A stretch of 64,000 nt of DNA from an uncultured bacterium (GCA_949294095.1 CASFFZ010000010.1:62001-126000), one strand, 5' to 3'. Shown: positions 1-10,032, counted from the first letter of the stretch. Notes: generated by a model from the sequence alone, not told the origin. Numbers and translations: made by a program.

Positions 1-1490
1 TTAAGCCCAAACGCAGGCGCACGGGCGTTATTGTCGGCCAGAATGTCCGTTATCAAATAGGCGGTCTGCTCGTCAAAAATACGGGTTTCCCGCCCCGGCA
101 GGTAAATGGCCGGCTGTTGGCCCACGCGAAGCGGCTTATAAACGCCCCCCCGCGCCAAAGCGGCGTAGGCGTTGGTCAAATCCAGCAGGCGCACTTCTCC
201 GTTTCCCAAGGCAATGCCCAAGCCATAGAAATCGGCCGGTTTTTCCAGGCTCGTCAGCCCCGCCCGGCGCAACAGCGCCAAAATGTTGGAAGCGCCCGTT
301 TTTTCGGCCGCTTTGACCGCCGGGATATTGTACGAACACGCCAGCGCCGTACGCACCGGCACGGGCCCGTGGTAACTTTCATCGTAATTGCGGGGGCGGA
401 AACCGCCTTCAAAAAAGGTATCTTTATCGTCCAGCAGGGAGGCCGGCGTCAGCAGGCCTTGCTCAAAAGTCAGCCCGTATACAAACGGTTTTAAGGCAGA
501 TCCCGGCTGGCGAAGCGCGCGGGCACCGTCCACCTGCCCGTTGTGGGCTTGGTCATAAAAATCGGCAGATCCCACATAAGCCAGCACCCCGCCTGTAGCG
601 TTTTCCACCACCACTACGGCGGCGTTGGTTACGTTGTCTTCTGTTAATTGGGAGATGTAATTTTTGACCAATTCTTCGGCATACAACTGCAAGTCCCGGT
701 CTATCGTTGCGTACACGTCCTGCGTCTGCGGCGGAAGCAGCGGGTATAAAAAGCGCGTAAAATGCGGCGCGTCAAACGGGCGGGAAGAGGCCTTTAATTC
801 CAACTTTTCGGCCACCGCCATTTGGTACATTTCTTCATCAATAAATTCGTTTTCCAGCATTCGCTTCAGCACCCAATCGCGCCGTTTGATCGCCCGCGCG
901 AAATGCTTAAGCGGATTGTAGTAGGTGGGAGATTTAATCAGCCCCGCCAAAAACGCCGCCTGGGAGAGCGACAGTTCCGAAGCCGATACATTGAAATAGA
1001 ACCGGCTGGCGGCCTCGACCCCTTGGGTCAGGTTGCCCAGTTCCAAGAGGTTGAAATACTCCTCCAAAATTTCCTCTTTGGTCATTTTCCGTTCAAGGAG
1101 CAAGGCGTTATAAGCCTCTTTGGCTTTGCCCCACAAAGTCCGCGGGCGGGGCTCCAAGGCACGGGCCAGCTGCTGGGTAATGGTGGACGCGCCGGAGACG
1201 ATTTCCCCCTCCGTGGCGTTCTGCCACGCCGCGCGCAATATGGCTTTTACATCCACCCCCGGGTGCGAGAAAAAGCGTTTGTCTTCCGCCGCCAGCGCGG
1301 CCGCAATCAGCCAAGGGGAAATTTCCGTCAGCGGTACCGGCAGATAGTAGGTATTATTTTCCGACAGAAACCCCCGCATCGGCGCGCCATAGCGGTCGTA
1401 GATTTGTTTGGAAGGCGATAAAAAAGCTTCTTCCCCCCAAACCAGGCAGGGAAGAAGCAATAGGAAAAATACCTTCCAAACGCGGCGCAT
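1..1490 (-). CDS. pbpC: Penicillin-binding protein 1C (bifunctional transglycosylase/transpeptidase), C-terminus beyond window
   Basis: The first 496 residues are visible; the stop codon lies beyond base 1. A hydrophobic N-terminal anchor (residues 5-19) is followed by a GT51 glycosyltransferase domain with EDKRFF (catalytic Glu about residue 69) and STITQQ (102-107). The transpeptidase domain shows the SxxK motif SALK (Ser331) and SYN (386-388); the KTG box is not reached. The family polymerises and cross-links peptidoglycan on the periplasmic side of the inner membrane. The start lies 2 nt after the stop of the alpha-2-macroglobulin gene and has only a weak Shine-Dalgarno sequence, so translation is probably coupled. 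The pbpC plus alpha-2-macroglobulin pairing is known from many Gram-negative bacteria and favours PbpC over other class A PBPs. Confidence 0.92.
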   Translation of the reverse strand, partial: MRRVWKVFFLLLLPCLVWGEEAFLSPSKQIYDRYGAPMRGFLSENNTYYLPVPLTEISPWLIAAALAAEDKRFFSHPGVDVKAILRAAWQNATEGEIVSGASTITQQLARALEPRPRTLWGKAKEAYNALLLERKMTKEEILEEYFNLLELGNLTQGVEAASRFYFNVSASELSLSQAAFLAGLIKSPTYYNPLKHFARAIKRRDWVLKRMLENEFIDEEMYQMAVAEKLELKASSRPFDAPHFTRFLYPLLPPQTQDVYATIDRDLQLYAEELVKNYISQLTEDNVTNAAVVVVENATGGVLAYVGSADFYDQAHNGQVDGARALRQPGSALKPFVYGLTFEQGLLTPASLLDDKDTFFEGGFRPRNYDESYHGPVPVRTALACSYNIPAVKAAEKTGASNILALLRRAGLTSLEKPADFYGLGIALGNGEVRLLDLTNAYAALARGGVYKPLRVGQQPAIYLPGRETRIFDEQTAYLITDILADNNARAPAFGL

Positions 1491-1492
1491 GC

Positions 1493-4400
1493 TTACTCAA
1501 TAACAATCGTTTCGGTGGCGTTGCGCCCGAACACCGCCGGCTCGTACATTTGGCTGGCCCACAGGCTGGGATAGGCAAACGTGCCCGCCACGGAAGCCGT
1601 TACCAAGTACGAATACGCGTGCGTACCGGCGGGCAGATAGTCGGCAAAGGCGGCGATGCGGTCGTCGTATTTTTCGTCGCGCTCAAAGCCGTTCCACTGC
1701 GGCGTGTCCAGCGCGGCCGCCTGCTCCTGCGATTCGGTGGCCAGCGAGGTGTTGATGATTTCAAACCCGGCCGGGATGAAATCTTCCACCACCACAAAAT
1801 GCCGCGAGGCCGCATTTTTCACGTGCAACGTAATTTTATAGCGTTCGCCCGCTACAATGTTGGAAACGGGTTTTCCGTCCAGCGTCGTAATCTCGCGCGA
1901 GACCGTAAACCCGGCATCCACCGGCGTTTGGTACGAAAGCGGTTCGTACTCCTGCCCCAGCGTATAATACAGCGTGCCGGCCCCGTTCTTGGCAAACGTC
2001 AGGCGCGTTTCCGTGCCGTTTCCGTAGGCTTGGGCAAACGGGACGGACGCCGTTTTCGCGTCCACCGTCCGGCCTTTAAAAGAAGCTTCCAGCACGGTCT
2101 TGGCGCCTAATTTGACCGAGGCCGCATAATCGGGCTCCACGCTTTCCATGGTTTGATAATACGTATTGAGCGCCATAAACGCCGCCGCGTTGACGCTGGT
2201 ATTGGCCCAATACCCTTGGGCGTTTAATTGCGTCAGCATCCAGGAAGCCGTCTTGAACGCATCGGCAAAAGGCTGCTTGGCATAGAGCAGCGCGTCCAAC
2301 GCCAGCGCGCTGGCTTTGACGTTGCCCATATGCAGCCACGGCATTTCTTCGGGCGCGTCAAAATACGCGGCCTGCGGCGTGTAGGCAATATGGTTTAAAA
2401 TGCTTTGGGCGATTTTGGCCTTTACTTCCGCCGTATTTCCCCCCGCTTGAGCGGCTTTTAACAAGTAGGCTTTTGCGGGCAACGGCAGGGAGCCCAGCTT
2501 GCCGTAGAGGTTGTTAAACGCGCTTTGTACGTTTTTGCCGTACAGCGCCAACACATACGCCGCATAGGCGCGGGCGGTTTCCGTTTCCAGCGAAGAATAG
2601 CTGTAGGCTTTCTGCACTTTGGAAGAGAACGCGCCTTCAAGCCATTGGGCCGCTTTCGCAAGCGACTTGTCCTGCACGGTATATCCGGCCTTTTTGGCCA
2701 AGTAGTTCACTTCCAGCGCATAAGCCGTTACATACGGATCCGGGCGGGAATTTTTCCAATATCCGTATCCGCCGGCGGCCGTTTGGTATTGCGAAACTTC
2801 ATCCAAAATATCCTGCACCTGGGCTTTCAGCTGGGTTTTGTCGCCCAGTTTAAAGTCTTCCACCAGCTGCGCGCCCGTTACCACCGGCACAATTTTGGAC
2901 ATTTTCTGCTCCAGGCAGTCATACGGATACGTCATCAAATACACCATAGACCCTTTTAAATTGAGCAGCGCCGTAGAAGCCAGCGAGAGCGTAACGCGGT
3001 TGTCGGCCGACTCGTTTAAATTGCCGGGTTTGTCCAGCAGTTCTTCCTGCGACGAGGCCGTAGAAGCATACAACGCAAGCGTTTGCTTCTTTTCTACGGG
3101 CGACACGGTCAGCTCCGCCGCTACGCCGTCCGATTCGGTTTTGGCCTTCACGCTAAAGGCCACGCGGGCGGTGCCGTCTGCCACCGCTTCGCAGGGCCAG
3201 GTTACTTCGCGCGCTTTACCAAGAGCAATGTTGACGCGCTGCTCCTCCGCGCCCGTGAGGCGTATGGCGCCTTCGGCGCGGGCGGTAACCGTCATATCGC
3301 CTTTTTTGTCTTCATAATTATAGATGACCGCCCCGCAGGAGAATTTATCCCCTTTGCGGGCAAAACGGGGCAGGTTGGAAGTCACCATAATCGGCTTGGA
3401 TACTTCAATCGCGGTTTCGGCGGAACCGAATTCATCGGCCGTCATCGCCACCGCCATCACGCGGAACTTGGTCAGATTGTCGGGCAGTTTAAACGTTACT
3501 TCCGCACGGCCTTTTTTGTCGGTCTGTACGGCGGCATTGAAGTAAGGCGTAAACATAAAGTTGGAGCGCAAATCCACCCCGCCCAGCTTGGCATCCGCCG
3601 AGCCGCCGCCGCCGCGGTTTTCCCCTTTTTCGCCAAAGTTGCGCTGGCCCACCACGTAGACGCGGTTGTCCATCGTAAAGACAGACACCGGGCGCGAACC
3701 GTAGAAGTAGTCAAACAAGTTCGGCGTTTTATAATCCGTCAGCGCCAGCACCCCTTCGTCCACCACCATGACCACCACTTCGGCGGGCACGTTTTTGGCG
3801 TTGGGTTTGGCCGTAATTTTTAAGGTTACTTCTTCGCCGGGGCGGTATTCTTTTTTATTGGGTTTGATGACGGGTTTGATTTGTTTGGAATCGGGAAGTA
3901 CCGACAAATTGACATACCCCACCTTCCCCTGCGGTTTGCCCAAATCCAGCCCTTTGTCGGTTACCGGGTCGGCGCTGCGGCCGCGCACCAACGTAACGCT
4001 GACGTATACGTTCGGCAAATAAGAGGCTTTTACCGGCACCTCCACATAATCGGCGCCTCCCTTGACGGTGGTTACCCACGCGTCCAAAATGCCTTCGCGC
4101 TCCACCGTTACCAAGGCAAACGCCTGTTCGTAAGGCGATTCCACCGCGATGCGCGCCGTTTTGCCGGGTTTGTAGGCGTTTTTATCTTGTTTTAAAACCA
4201 GCAAATCATCGTCCGACTGTTTCCAGTAGGCTTGGCCTTCCCCATACACAAACACGTTAAACCCGCCCGTTACTTTGCGGCCGGCGGCGTCTTCGGAAAG
4301 CAGCGTTACGTAGTAGCTGCCCGCCTCTTCGGGATTAAAGGAAAGCACGGCACCTTTTTCGGATACTTCCAGCGTTTGCGCGGGCAGCTCGGTTACTTTC

Positions 4401-7147
4401 TTTTCGCTTACCCATTCCAACCGGCCCGAAAGCCCCGTCTTGCGTACGCTGTACCATTGTTCTTTATAAATTTTGGCCGTAACGGACGCTTCGGTGCGTT
4501 TGCCTTGCGGCGTAACGGCAATGATATCCGCCCGGACGGGCTGCCCCAGTTCCGCCCGTTCCGCCAGCAGTTTGCTGCCTAAATAGAAGTCCGCCGGGTG
4601 TACCAACACCGACGTGCGGGCAAACAATTCCTGCCGCGCGGGCGACTGTACGCCCAGCTCGGCATAGACCTTGGTGGGGAACGAAACCGACGGCATCCGC
4701 GCCGCAAACGAAAGGGCGCCTTTGGCGTCCAGCACGCCGGAAGAATTGAGCAGCAGTTTGCCGTTTTCCTGCGATTCGCTCTCGCGCAGGAAATAGGGCG
4801 TAAAGGTGTATTCGTCAAATCCGGCCGGTTCAAACCAGGCCATTTCCCGGCGAAGCGTCCACTGGGCTTTGGCGTCCGCCAACGGCGAGCCGAAATTGTA
4901 CTGGGCAGACGCCGCAAACGAGGCTTCCTGCCCCGCCAAATAATCGGCTTTTTCCGCCCGCAGGTTTACTTTAAAATCGGCCTGTTCCACCGCTTCTACG
5001 CGGAAGGAATAATACGCGCGCGGCGCATCTTCCAGGTTTTTAATTTGCGGCTCAAACGACAGGCTCCACGACCCCGTGGCCGCCGTTTTGGGAATGTCAA
5101 ACGACAGGTCAAACGTTCCCATGCCCGAAGAAACCGTTACGTCTTTTTTAAGGACTTCTTCGCCGCGGGCGTCGGTAATCTGCACGGTGCCGCGCACCAC
5201 ATCGGGCAGACGCCAAGCGCCGTCTTGCAGCATGCGGGAAACGCCCTTGATGTACATCGTTTCGCCGGGGCGGTATACGCCGCGGTCGGCAAACAGATAC
5301 GAGCGGACAAATTCCCGCTGGGGGTTATATTCGTAGCTTAAATTAAACCGCCACGGCTGAAGGCCATCGTTCCACAAATTACTGACGACGGCATCCCCGC
5401 CCGCGCTGGATACAAACGCGTAAATTTCCGGCTGGCTCCAGGATTTGGCTTCCACGTCCAGCTTGCTCCAGCCCGGCGCGCGGGCCAGCCCGTTCATATC
5501 GGTGCTGCCCGTCCACAAAATTTTATTGTCCTTCCCGCGCAGTTCCACCGTCAGGTTGGGCATCGGTTCGCCCGTTTGCAAAGACGTGGCCCACAGCAGG
5601 ATATTATCCGGCGAGGTTTTGAACGTAACGCCCACGTCGGTAATGTTATCCGTGGAGGAAATCCAGCAGCCTTTATCGCCGTATTTTTTGCCCGTCAGTT
5701 TGACTTGGCTGAAGACGATGCTGTCTTTGGCGGTGGGATTGAATTTGCTTAAGTCAATAAATGTTTTTAACGTGCGGTCTTTTACGTCTTTAAACGTATA
5801 ATTGCCGGAGAAGGTAGGATCCGTCAGCGGTTTTTGGGCGCAGTAACTGCTGGAGGCTTGGTCAAACGGAACAAAATTTTCTTTGTTAAAACGCGCCCCG
5901 CGCAGCGGCAAGGAAGGCGTGTTCATCAAATCAATCGGCAGGCGCGGGTTTAAATAGCTTTCCAGCACGCCCAGTCCGCCCGAAAAATCCACCGCCGGGC
6001 AATAGCCGCTGTTGGAAACCGTCAGTTGGTAATCCTGCCCCAGCGCATTGCCGTAAATATCTTGCAGGCCTTTGCCCAACGTAACCGTAACCGCCTGGCC
6101 GGGCTGCAAGTCCAAAAAGGCCAGCGGCGTGCGGAAATAAGCGGCGCCGGTTTTGCTGTCCACCACATCCGTGCCCAACGCGTTGAGCTCCTGCTCGGAC
6201 ATTTCCCGCTTGGCCGAAGCCGGCTCCACCCGGGCGGCGGCATACAGTTCGCGCATGCGCACCGGAGAAGAAAAATTGACCGACGGCGTATACGGCAGGC
6301 AGCCGTCTTTCAATTCGCCCGCCACGCGCAGCTCCGGATACGTGTAAAAACTGGACTGGTACGCCTTGGCCATCCCCAGCGGGCCTTGGGTGCTTTTGAG
6401 GCCTTCCTTCAGCGTAAGGGTATACTGGGTGCCTTTTTGCAAGGTATCTAAAGCGTTAATGGCGATAATTCTTTCTTTGTTTTGATAATAGGAGAAATCT
6501 TTATCATATTCCAAGGAACTGATGGGGCGAATAATTAAAGGAAGCGTTTTTTTGACGGCAGGCCGTTTGGTTTTGGAAAGGCCGATTTTTTCGCTTAGCG
6601 TCGGCTCCGGCTCCTGCATATAAGAAAGTTCCACGTAATTGGAAACCGTGCTCATATCCACCGGCATGTTAAACACGGCGTACAAAGTGGGATACAAATT
6701 AATCCAGCGTTCGTTGTTGGTGGGGCGGACGGCATTTACCTGCGGCAGGGCCGTTGTAAAATTATAGACGTAACTCTGCGCCAGTTTTTGCCCGGATACG
6801 GCGGACTTGAACCCCGCTTTTAGCCGAACCGTAAAACGGGTGGCCACGGGCCAATCCTGCTCCGGCTCAAACAGAAGCGTCTGCGTGCCGCTGTAGCGGC
6901 AGGAGCCTTTGACGGCCGGGGTAATGGAAATAGGGCAATCCTCGGAAGAAAACGCACTTTCTTCCCCCAGCGCCACCACCGGTTGGTTGAATGTAACCGT
7001 TACCGCTTGGCGGCCGGTATAATTTAGCTGCCCTTTGGGCGTAGCCGAAAGCACCTTTAAAGCAGGCGCGGCAAACAAAGCGCCGCACGGCAGTAAAAGG
7101 GCAATTGCCAGCGCGCCGAAACGCGCCAAAAAACGGGTGTGTTTCAT
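1493..7147 (-). CDS. Alpha-2-macroglobulin family protein with thioester motif
   Basis: This 1884-residue exported protein starts at the ATG at 7147, which has GGGAGGAG 5 nt upstream; an in-frame TTG six codons earlier is less likely. A signal peptide (about residues 1-27, ending LFA-AP) is followed by bacterial macroglobulin (MG) domains and a bait-like region. The thioester motif CLEQ is present with Cys at about residue 1411, followed by the alpha/alpha-toroid helices of the thioester domain. Bacterial alpha-2-macroglobulins trap proteases in the periplasm, and those beside pbpC are thought to protect the envelope when peptidoglycan is breached. There is no clear lipobox (the signal peptide has LPCG), so it may be a soluble periplasmic protein rather than a lipoprotein. 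Confidence 0.93.
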   Translation of the reverse strand: MKHTRFLARFGALAIALLLPCGALFAAPALKVLSATPKGQLNYTGRQAVTVTFNQPVVALGEESAFSSEDCPISITPAVKGSCRYSGTQTLLFEPEQDWPVATRFTVRLKAGFKSAVSGQKLAQSYVYNFTTALPQVNAVRPTNNERWINLYPTLYAVFNMPVDMSTVSNYVELSYMQEPEPTLSEKIGLSKTKRPAVKKTLPLIIRPISSLEYDKDFSYYQNKERIIAINALDTLQKGTQYTLTLKEGLKSTQGPLGMAKAYQSSFYTYPELRVAGELKDGCLPYTPSVNFSSPVRMRELYAAARVEPASAKREMSEQELNALGTDVVDSKTGAAYFRTPLAFLDLQPGQAVTVTLGKGLQDIYGNALGQDYQLTVSNSGYCPAVDFSGGLGVLESYLNPRLPIDLMNTPSLPLRGARFNKENFVPFDQASSSYCAQKPLTDPTFSGNYTFKDVKDRTLKTFIDLSKFNPTAKDSIVFSQVKLTGKKYGDKGCWISSTDNITDVGVTFKTSPDNILLWATSLQTGEPMPNLTVELRGKDNKILWTGSTDMNGLARAPGWSKLDVEAKSWSQPEIYAFVSSAGGDAVVSNLWNDGLQPWRFNLSYEYNPQREFVRSYLFADRGVYRPGETMYIKGVSRMLQDGAWRLPDVVRGTVQITDARGEEVLKKDVTVSSGMGTFDLSFDIPKTAATGSWSLSFEPQIKNLEDAPRAYYSFRVEAVEQADFKVNLRAEKADYLAGQEASFAASAQYNFGSPLADAKAQWTLRREMAWFEPAGFDEYTFTPYFLRESESQENGKLLLNSSGVLDAKGALSFAARMPSVSFPTKVYAELGVQSPARQELFARTSVLVHPADFYLGSKLLAERAELGQPVRADIIAVTPQGKRTEASVTAKIYKEQWYSVRKTGLSGRLEWVSEKKVTELPAQTLEVSEKGAVLSFNPEEAGSYYVTLLSEDAAGRKVTGGFNVFVYGEGQAYWKQSDDDLLVLKQDKNAYKPGKTARIAVESPYEQAFALVTVEREGILDAWVTTVKGGADYVEVPVKASYLPNVYVSVTLVRGRSADPVTDKGLDLGKPQGKVGYVNLSVLPDSKQIKPVIKPNKKEYRPGEEVTLKITAKPNAKNVPAEVVVMVVDEGVLALTDYKTPNLFDYFYGSRPVSVFTMDNRVYVVGQRNFGEKGENRGGGGSADAKLGGVDLRSNFMFTPYFNAAVQTDKKGRAEVTFKLPDNLTKFRVMAVAMTADEFGSAETAIEVSKPIMVTSNLPRFARKGDKFSCGAVIYNYEDKKGDMTVTARAEGAIRLTGAEEQRVNIALGKAREVTWPCEAVADGTARVAFSVKAKTESDGVAAELTVSPVEKKQTLALYASTASSQEELLDKPGNLNESADNRVTLSLASTALLNLKGSMVYLMTYPYDCLEQKMSKIVPVVTGAQLVEDFKLGDKTQLKAQVQDILDEVSQYQTAAGGYGYWKNSRPDPYVTAYALEVNYLAKKAGYTVQDKSLAKAAQWLEGAFSSKVQKAYSYSSLETETARAYAAYVLALYGKNVQSAFNNLYGKLGSLPLPAKAYLLKAAQAGGNTAEVKAKIAQSILNHIAYTPQAAYFDAPEEMPWLHMGNVKASALALDALLYAKQPFADAFKTASWMLTQLNAQGYWANTSVNAAAFMALNTYYQTMESVEPDYAASVKLGAKTVLEASFKGRTVDAKTASVPFAQAYGNGTETRLTFAKNGAGTLYYTLGQEYEPLSYQTPVDAGFTVSREITTLDGKPVSNIVAGERYKITLHVKNAASRHFVVVEDFIPAGFEIINTSLATESQEQAAALDTPQWNGFERDEKYDDRIAAFADYLPAGTHAYSYLVTASVAGTFAYPSLWASQMYEPAVFGRNATETIVIE

Positions 7148-7174
7148 AAAGACTCCTCCCAACAAGATTACATT

Positions 7175-7183
7175 ATTGTAGCA
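7175..7183 (-). promoter_or_regulatory. Extended -10 promoter of the alpha-2-macroglobulin/pbpC operon
   Basis: On the minus strand TGCTACAAT forms an extended -10 box 28 nt upstream of the ATG. The same TGCTACAAT occurs in front of acetate kinase at 8581-8589. No good -35 is visible. Confidence 0.45.
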
Positions 7184-7211
7184 TTATTTTGAAGTTATTT
7201 TCCGCCTTTAT

Positions 7212-7246
7212 AAAAGAAAGCAGGCACGTCTATTGGGCGTGCCTGC
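7212..7246 (-). terminator. Intrinsic terminator of the NHL-repeat gene
   Basis: A 9-bp stem (GCAGGCACG paired with CGTGCCTGC) is followed on the minus strand by a T-rich run (TTTCTTTTA). It separates the NHL gene from the macroglobulin operon. Confidence 0.8.
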
Positions 7247-7270
7247 CGGCAAAGCAAAACCGATTGCGTT

Positions 7271-8503
7271 TCAGTTGGCGGGAGTGTTCTTTTTGACGCC
7301 AAACAACACCTGCAGAAAATTTCGCTCGTCCGGCTGGGCCTGTGCCTGCCCGTAGCCGGTATATTTAACGGGCGGTTCTACGGTGGAAATGCCTTGCACG
7401 CGGCGGATTAAATTATTGCCGGTATCGGCAAAAAACAGCATATCGTGCTTGGTAATGACCATCGCACCCGGGTAGGACAATTCGGCATCCCACGCGTCCA
7501 GTTCGTCCCCGTTGTATCCGCGCGCGCCCGTGCCCGCTACGGTTACCACTTTGCTGTCCATTTGGCTTTCCACCGTCAGGCGGCGGATACGCTGGTTGTC
7601 GGTATCGGCGATATAGAGGCGGCCCAATTTATCCACCGCCAGCCCGGTGGGGTTGCTAAAGGCGCTGTCGGTGCATTTGCGGTCTCCCTCGCCCGAAAAA
7701 CCGCGCTTGCCGGTGCCGGCGATGGTAAAAATAAGGTGACGGCGCGGCTCCACCCAGCGGATTTGATGGTTGCCCGTATCGGCGATAAATAAGTTGCCGC
7801 GCGCGTCAAACACCAAGGCGGAGGGCTTATTCAGCAGTGCATTTGCCGCCAGTTCAAAATCCCCGCTGTCGCCCGCGTCCCCCGTGCCGACGACGTTGAC
7901 CAAAAATCCGCTTTGGCGGTCTATTTTTCGCACCAGGTTGTTTCCCGTATCCGAAATATATAACTCGCCCTGCGGGCTGATGGCCACCCCGGTGGGGTTG
8001 TTTAAACTGGAAGAAACGGGGCGCAGGCCGTCTCCGTTATATCCTTTGCGGCCGTCTCCTGCGACGGTATACAAATAGCCTTTGGGCGTATAAATACGAA
8101 TGCGTTGGTTGCCCGTATCGGCAATATACAAGTTGCCCAGCGTATCAAACGCCAGCCCGGTGGGGCCGTTTAAGGTGGCCATATCCGCGTTGCCGCCGTC
8201 GTTGTCAAAGCCGCGCTTGCCGGTGCCGACTACGGTGTCAATTTCCCCGGTGCGCGCGTCCACCCGCCGCACCCGGTGGTTGACGGTGTCCGAAAAAAAG
8301 ATATTGCCGTAGCGGTCTACGGCGATGCCCATGGGGTTGCCCAGGCGGGCTTGCAGGGCGTCGTCTCCGTCGCCGGAGAAACCGCGCTTGCCGGGCATGC
8401 CGGCCACGTCGTCCAACTGCCCGGGGCGCGTAAGCCCCAAAGCGGCGGCACACACGCTGAGGCACAATACACCTATTAGGATAAAAGGATATCTCGCTTT
8501 CAT
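7271..8503 (-). CDS. Exported NHL-repeat beta-propeller protein
   Basis: This is a 410-residue protein with an N-terminal signal peptide (MKARYPFILIGVLCLSVCAA). After it come about six repeats of roughly 56 residues, each with a GTG..GF.GDG turn, an A.L..P.G.A.D segment and a closing LYIADTGN.RIR motif. This is the NHL repeat, which folds as a beta-propeller; such proteins usually bind ligands or partners and need not be enzymes. The ATG at 8503 has AAGGAG 7 nt upstream and begins the signal peptide; an upstream in-frame extension lacks signals. The partner or ligand is unknown. The gene is a single transcription unit with its own promoter and terminator. Confidence 0.88.
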   Translation of the reverse strand: MKARYPFILIGVLCLSVCAAALGLTRPGQLDDVAGMPGKRGFSGDGDDALQARLGNPMGIAVDRYGNIFFSDTVNHRVRRVDARTGEIDTVVGTGKRGFDNDGGNADMATLNGPTGLAFDTLGNLYIADTGNQRIRIYTPKGYLYTVAGDGRKGYNGDGLRPVSSSLNNPTGVAISPQGELYISDTGNNLVRKIDRQSGFLVNVVGTGDAGDSGDFELAANALLNKPSALVFDARGNLFIADTGNHQIRWVEPRRHLIFTIAGTGKRGFSGEGDRKCTDSAFSNPTGLAVDKLGRLYIADTDNQRIRRLTVESQMDSKVVTVAGTGARGYNGDELDAWDAELSYPGAMVITKHDMLFFADTGNNLIRRVQGISTVEPPVKYTGYGQAQAQPDERNFLQVLFGVKKNTPAN

Positions 8504-8519
8504 AAATACTCCTTGTTTT

Positions 8520-8548
8520 ATCGTAACAAAACCGGCCGCCCGCCGCAA
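8520..8548 (-). promoter_or_regulatory. Promoter of the NHL-repeat gene
   Basis: On the minus strand TTGCGG, a 17-bp spacer and TACGAT fit a housekeeping sigma-70 promoter just upstream of the AAGGAG site. Confidence 0.5.
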
Positions 8549-8580
8549 CCGCAAAAAGACCCACACGCCCGCCCGCTTTT

Positions 8581-8589
8581 TGCTACAAT
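8581..8589 (+). promoter_or_regulatory. Extended -10 promoter of ackA
   Basis: TGCTACAAT is an extended -10 box about 70 nt upstream of the acetate kinase ATG. The predicted leader contains a small GGAGG/CCTCC hairpin near 8601-8616. Confidence 0.45.
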
Positions 8590-8658
8590 AATAATGAGGG
8601 AGGATTTTCCTCCGTAAATTTCCGCCCCCGTCCGGGAGCAAAAAGGAATCACATTTAT

Positions 8659-10023
8659 ATGATTATATTATTTTTAAACTGCGGCAGTTCGTCTGTCAAA
8701 TACAGCGTGTATGATTGGGATCAAAAGAAAAGCCTCTGCGCCGGCGCGGTGGAACGCATCGGAATTGAAGGCTCTTTCATCTCCCAAGACCGCAACGGCT
8801 ACCCCACTTTTGAACTGAAAAGAAACTGCAAAGACCATAAAGACGCCATCAACCTGGTCATTGAAACGCTGACCGACAAAGAACACGGCGTGATTGAAAA
8901 CATCAACGTCATCAGCGCCGTAGGCCACCGCATCGTGCACGGCGGAAAATTTGCCAAATCCGTGATCGTGGACGATAAAGTGGTAGAAGAATTAAGAAAT
9001 ATCGCGGATTTAGCGCCCCTTCACAACCCGGCCCATATTATGGGCATTGAAGCCGCCCGCGCCCTGCTGCCCAACGTAACCCACGTGTGCGTGATGGACA
9101 CCGCTTTTCACCAAACGATGCCGGCCTCTTCCTATATGTATGCCCTGCCGCGCAAATGGTATACGGATTACCAAATCCGCCGCTACGGCTTTCACGGTTC
9201 TTCCGTGCTCTACACCTCCCGCCGCGCCGCGGTGCTGTTGGGCAAAAATGTAGACGAAGTAAACAGCATTGTCTGCCACATTGGAGCGGGCGCCAGCGTA
9301 ACCGCCGTGAAAAACGGCCAATGCCTGGACACCAGCATGGGGCTTACCCCGCTGGAAGGGTTGGTAATGGGGACGCGCTCGGGCGATATTGACCCGTCTA
9401 TCTGCTTTCATATGATGAAAAAGCTGAATATGAGCGCAGACGAAATGTACACCATTTTAAACAAAAAGAGCGGTATGTACGCCCTGACGGGCGACCGCTT
9501 TGCCGACCAGCGCGACGTGCGCAAAGGCGCCGCCAACGGCGATGAACTGTGCAAGCTGGCCCTGGATGTGGAATGCTACCGCGTGAAAAAATACATCGGC
9601 GCCTATATGGCGGCCTTGGGCCGGTTGGACTGCATCGTATTTACCGCCGGCGTAGGCGAGCGCGCTACCAACATCCGCGAGATGATTTTGAAAGGATTGG
9701 AAAACTTTGGCATTGTGCTTGACGAAGAACGCAACAACGCGGCCGACACCAACAAAGCCGAATGCTGCATCTCGGCGGATAATTCCAAAGTCAAAATTTT
9801 CGTCATTCCGACCGATGAAGAAATTGTAGGCGTGCAGGATATTGTGGCGCTGTTGGCCGGAACGTATGACGTGTATACCAAATTCCGGTATATCTTCCAG
9901 GAAAAAGATTACCGCAACAAGCTGCGCGACGCCGCGTTTATAGAGGAGGTTAAAAAACGGCCGTTCTTATTAAAAGCCGCCGTTAACTTGCCCGAGCAGC
10001 TGAAACAGGAGTTAAAAAATTAG
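8659..10023 (+). CDS. ackA: Acetate kinase
   Basis: This enzyme interconverts acetyl phosphate + ADP and acetate + ATP, the substrate-level phosphorylation step of acetogenic fermentation. The 454-residue protein opens with the ASKHA phosphate-1 motif LNCGSSSVKY and has the family segments GHRIVHGG, FHGSS, CHIGAGASV and the C-terminal FTAGVGERA. The ATG has AAGGA upstream. It is longer than the usual ~400 residues: after VIPTDEEIVGVQDIV a charged extension of about 50 residues continues to EQLKQELKN. No phosphotransacetylase gene lies beside it. Together with the pyruvate:ferredoxin oxidoreductase at 45.8 kb it implies pyruvate to acetyl-CoA to acetate energy metabolism. Confidence 0.96.
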   Translation: MIILFLNCGSSSVKYSVYDWDQKKSLCAGAVERIGIEGSFISQDRNGYPTFELKRNCKDHKDAINLVIETLTDKEHGVIENINVISAVGHRIVHGGKFAKSVIVDDKVVEELRNIADLAPLHNPAHIMGIEAARALLPNVTHVCVMDTAFHQTMPASSYMYALPRKWYTDYQIRRYGFHGSSVLYTSRRAAVLLGKNVDEVNSIVCHIGAGASVTAVKNGQCLDTSMGLTPLEGLVMGTRSGDIDPSICFHMMKKLNMSADEMYTILNKKSGMYALTGDRFADQRDVRKGAANGDELCKLALDVECYRVKKYIGAYMAALGRLDCIVFTAGVGERATNIREMILKGLENFGIVLDEERNNAADTNKAECCISADNSKVKIFVIPTDEEIVGVQDIVALLAGTYDVYTKFRYIFQEKDYRNKLRDAAFIEEVKKRPFLLKAAVNLPEQLKQELKN

Positions 10024-10032
10024 GTTTTGTTT

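Noticed and set aside
7148..7162. In-frame TTG start six codons upstream of the macroglobulin ATG
   Set aside because: The ATG at 7147 has an ideal Shine-Dalgarno sequence that would lie inside the longer frame.
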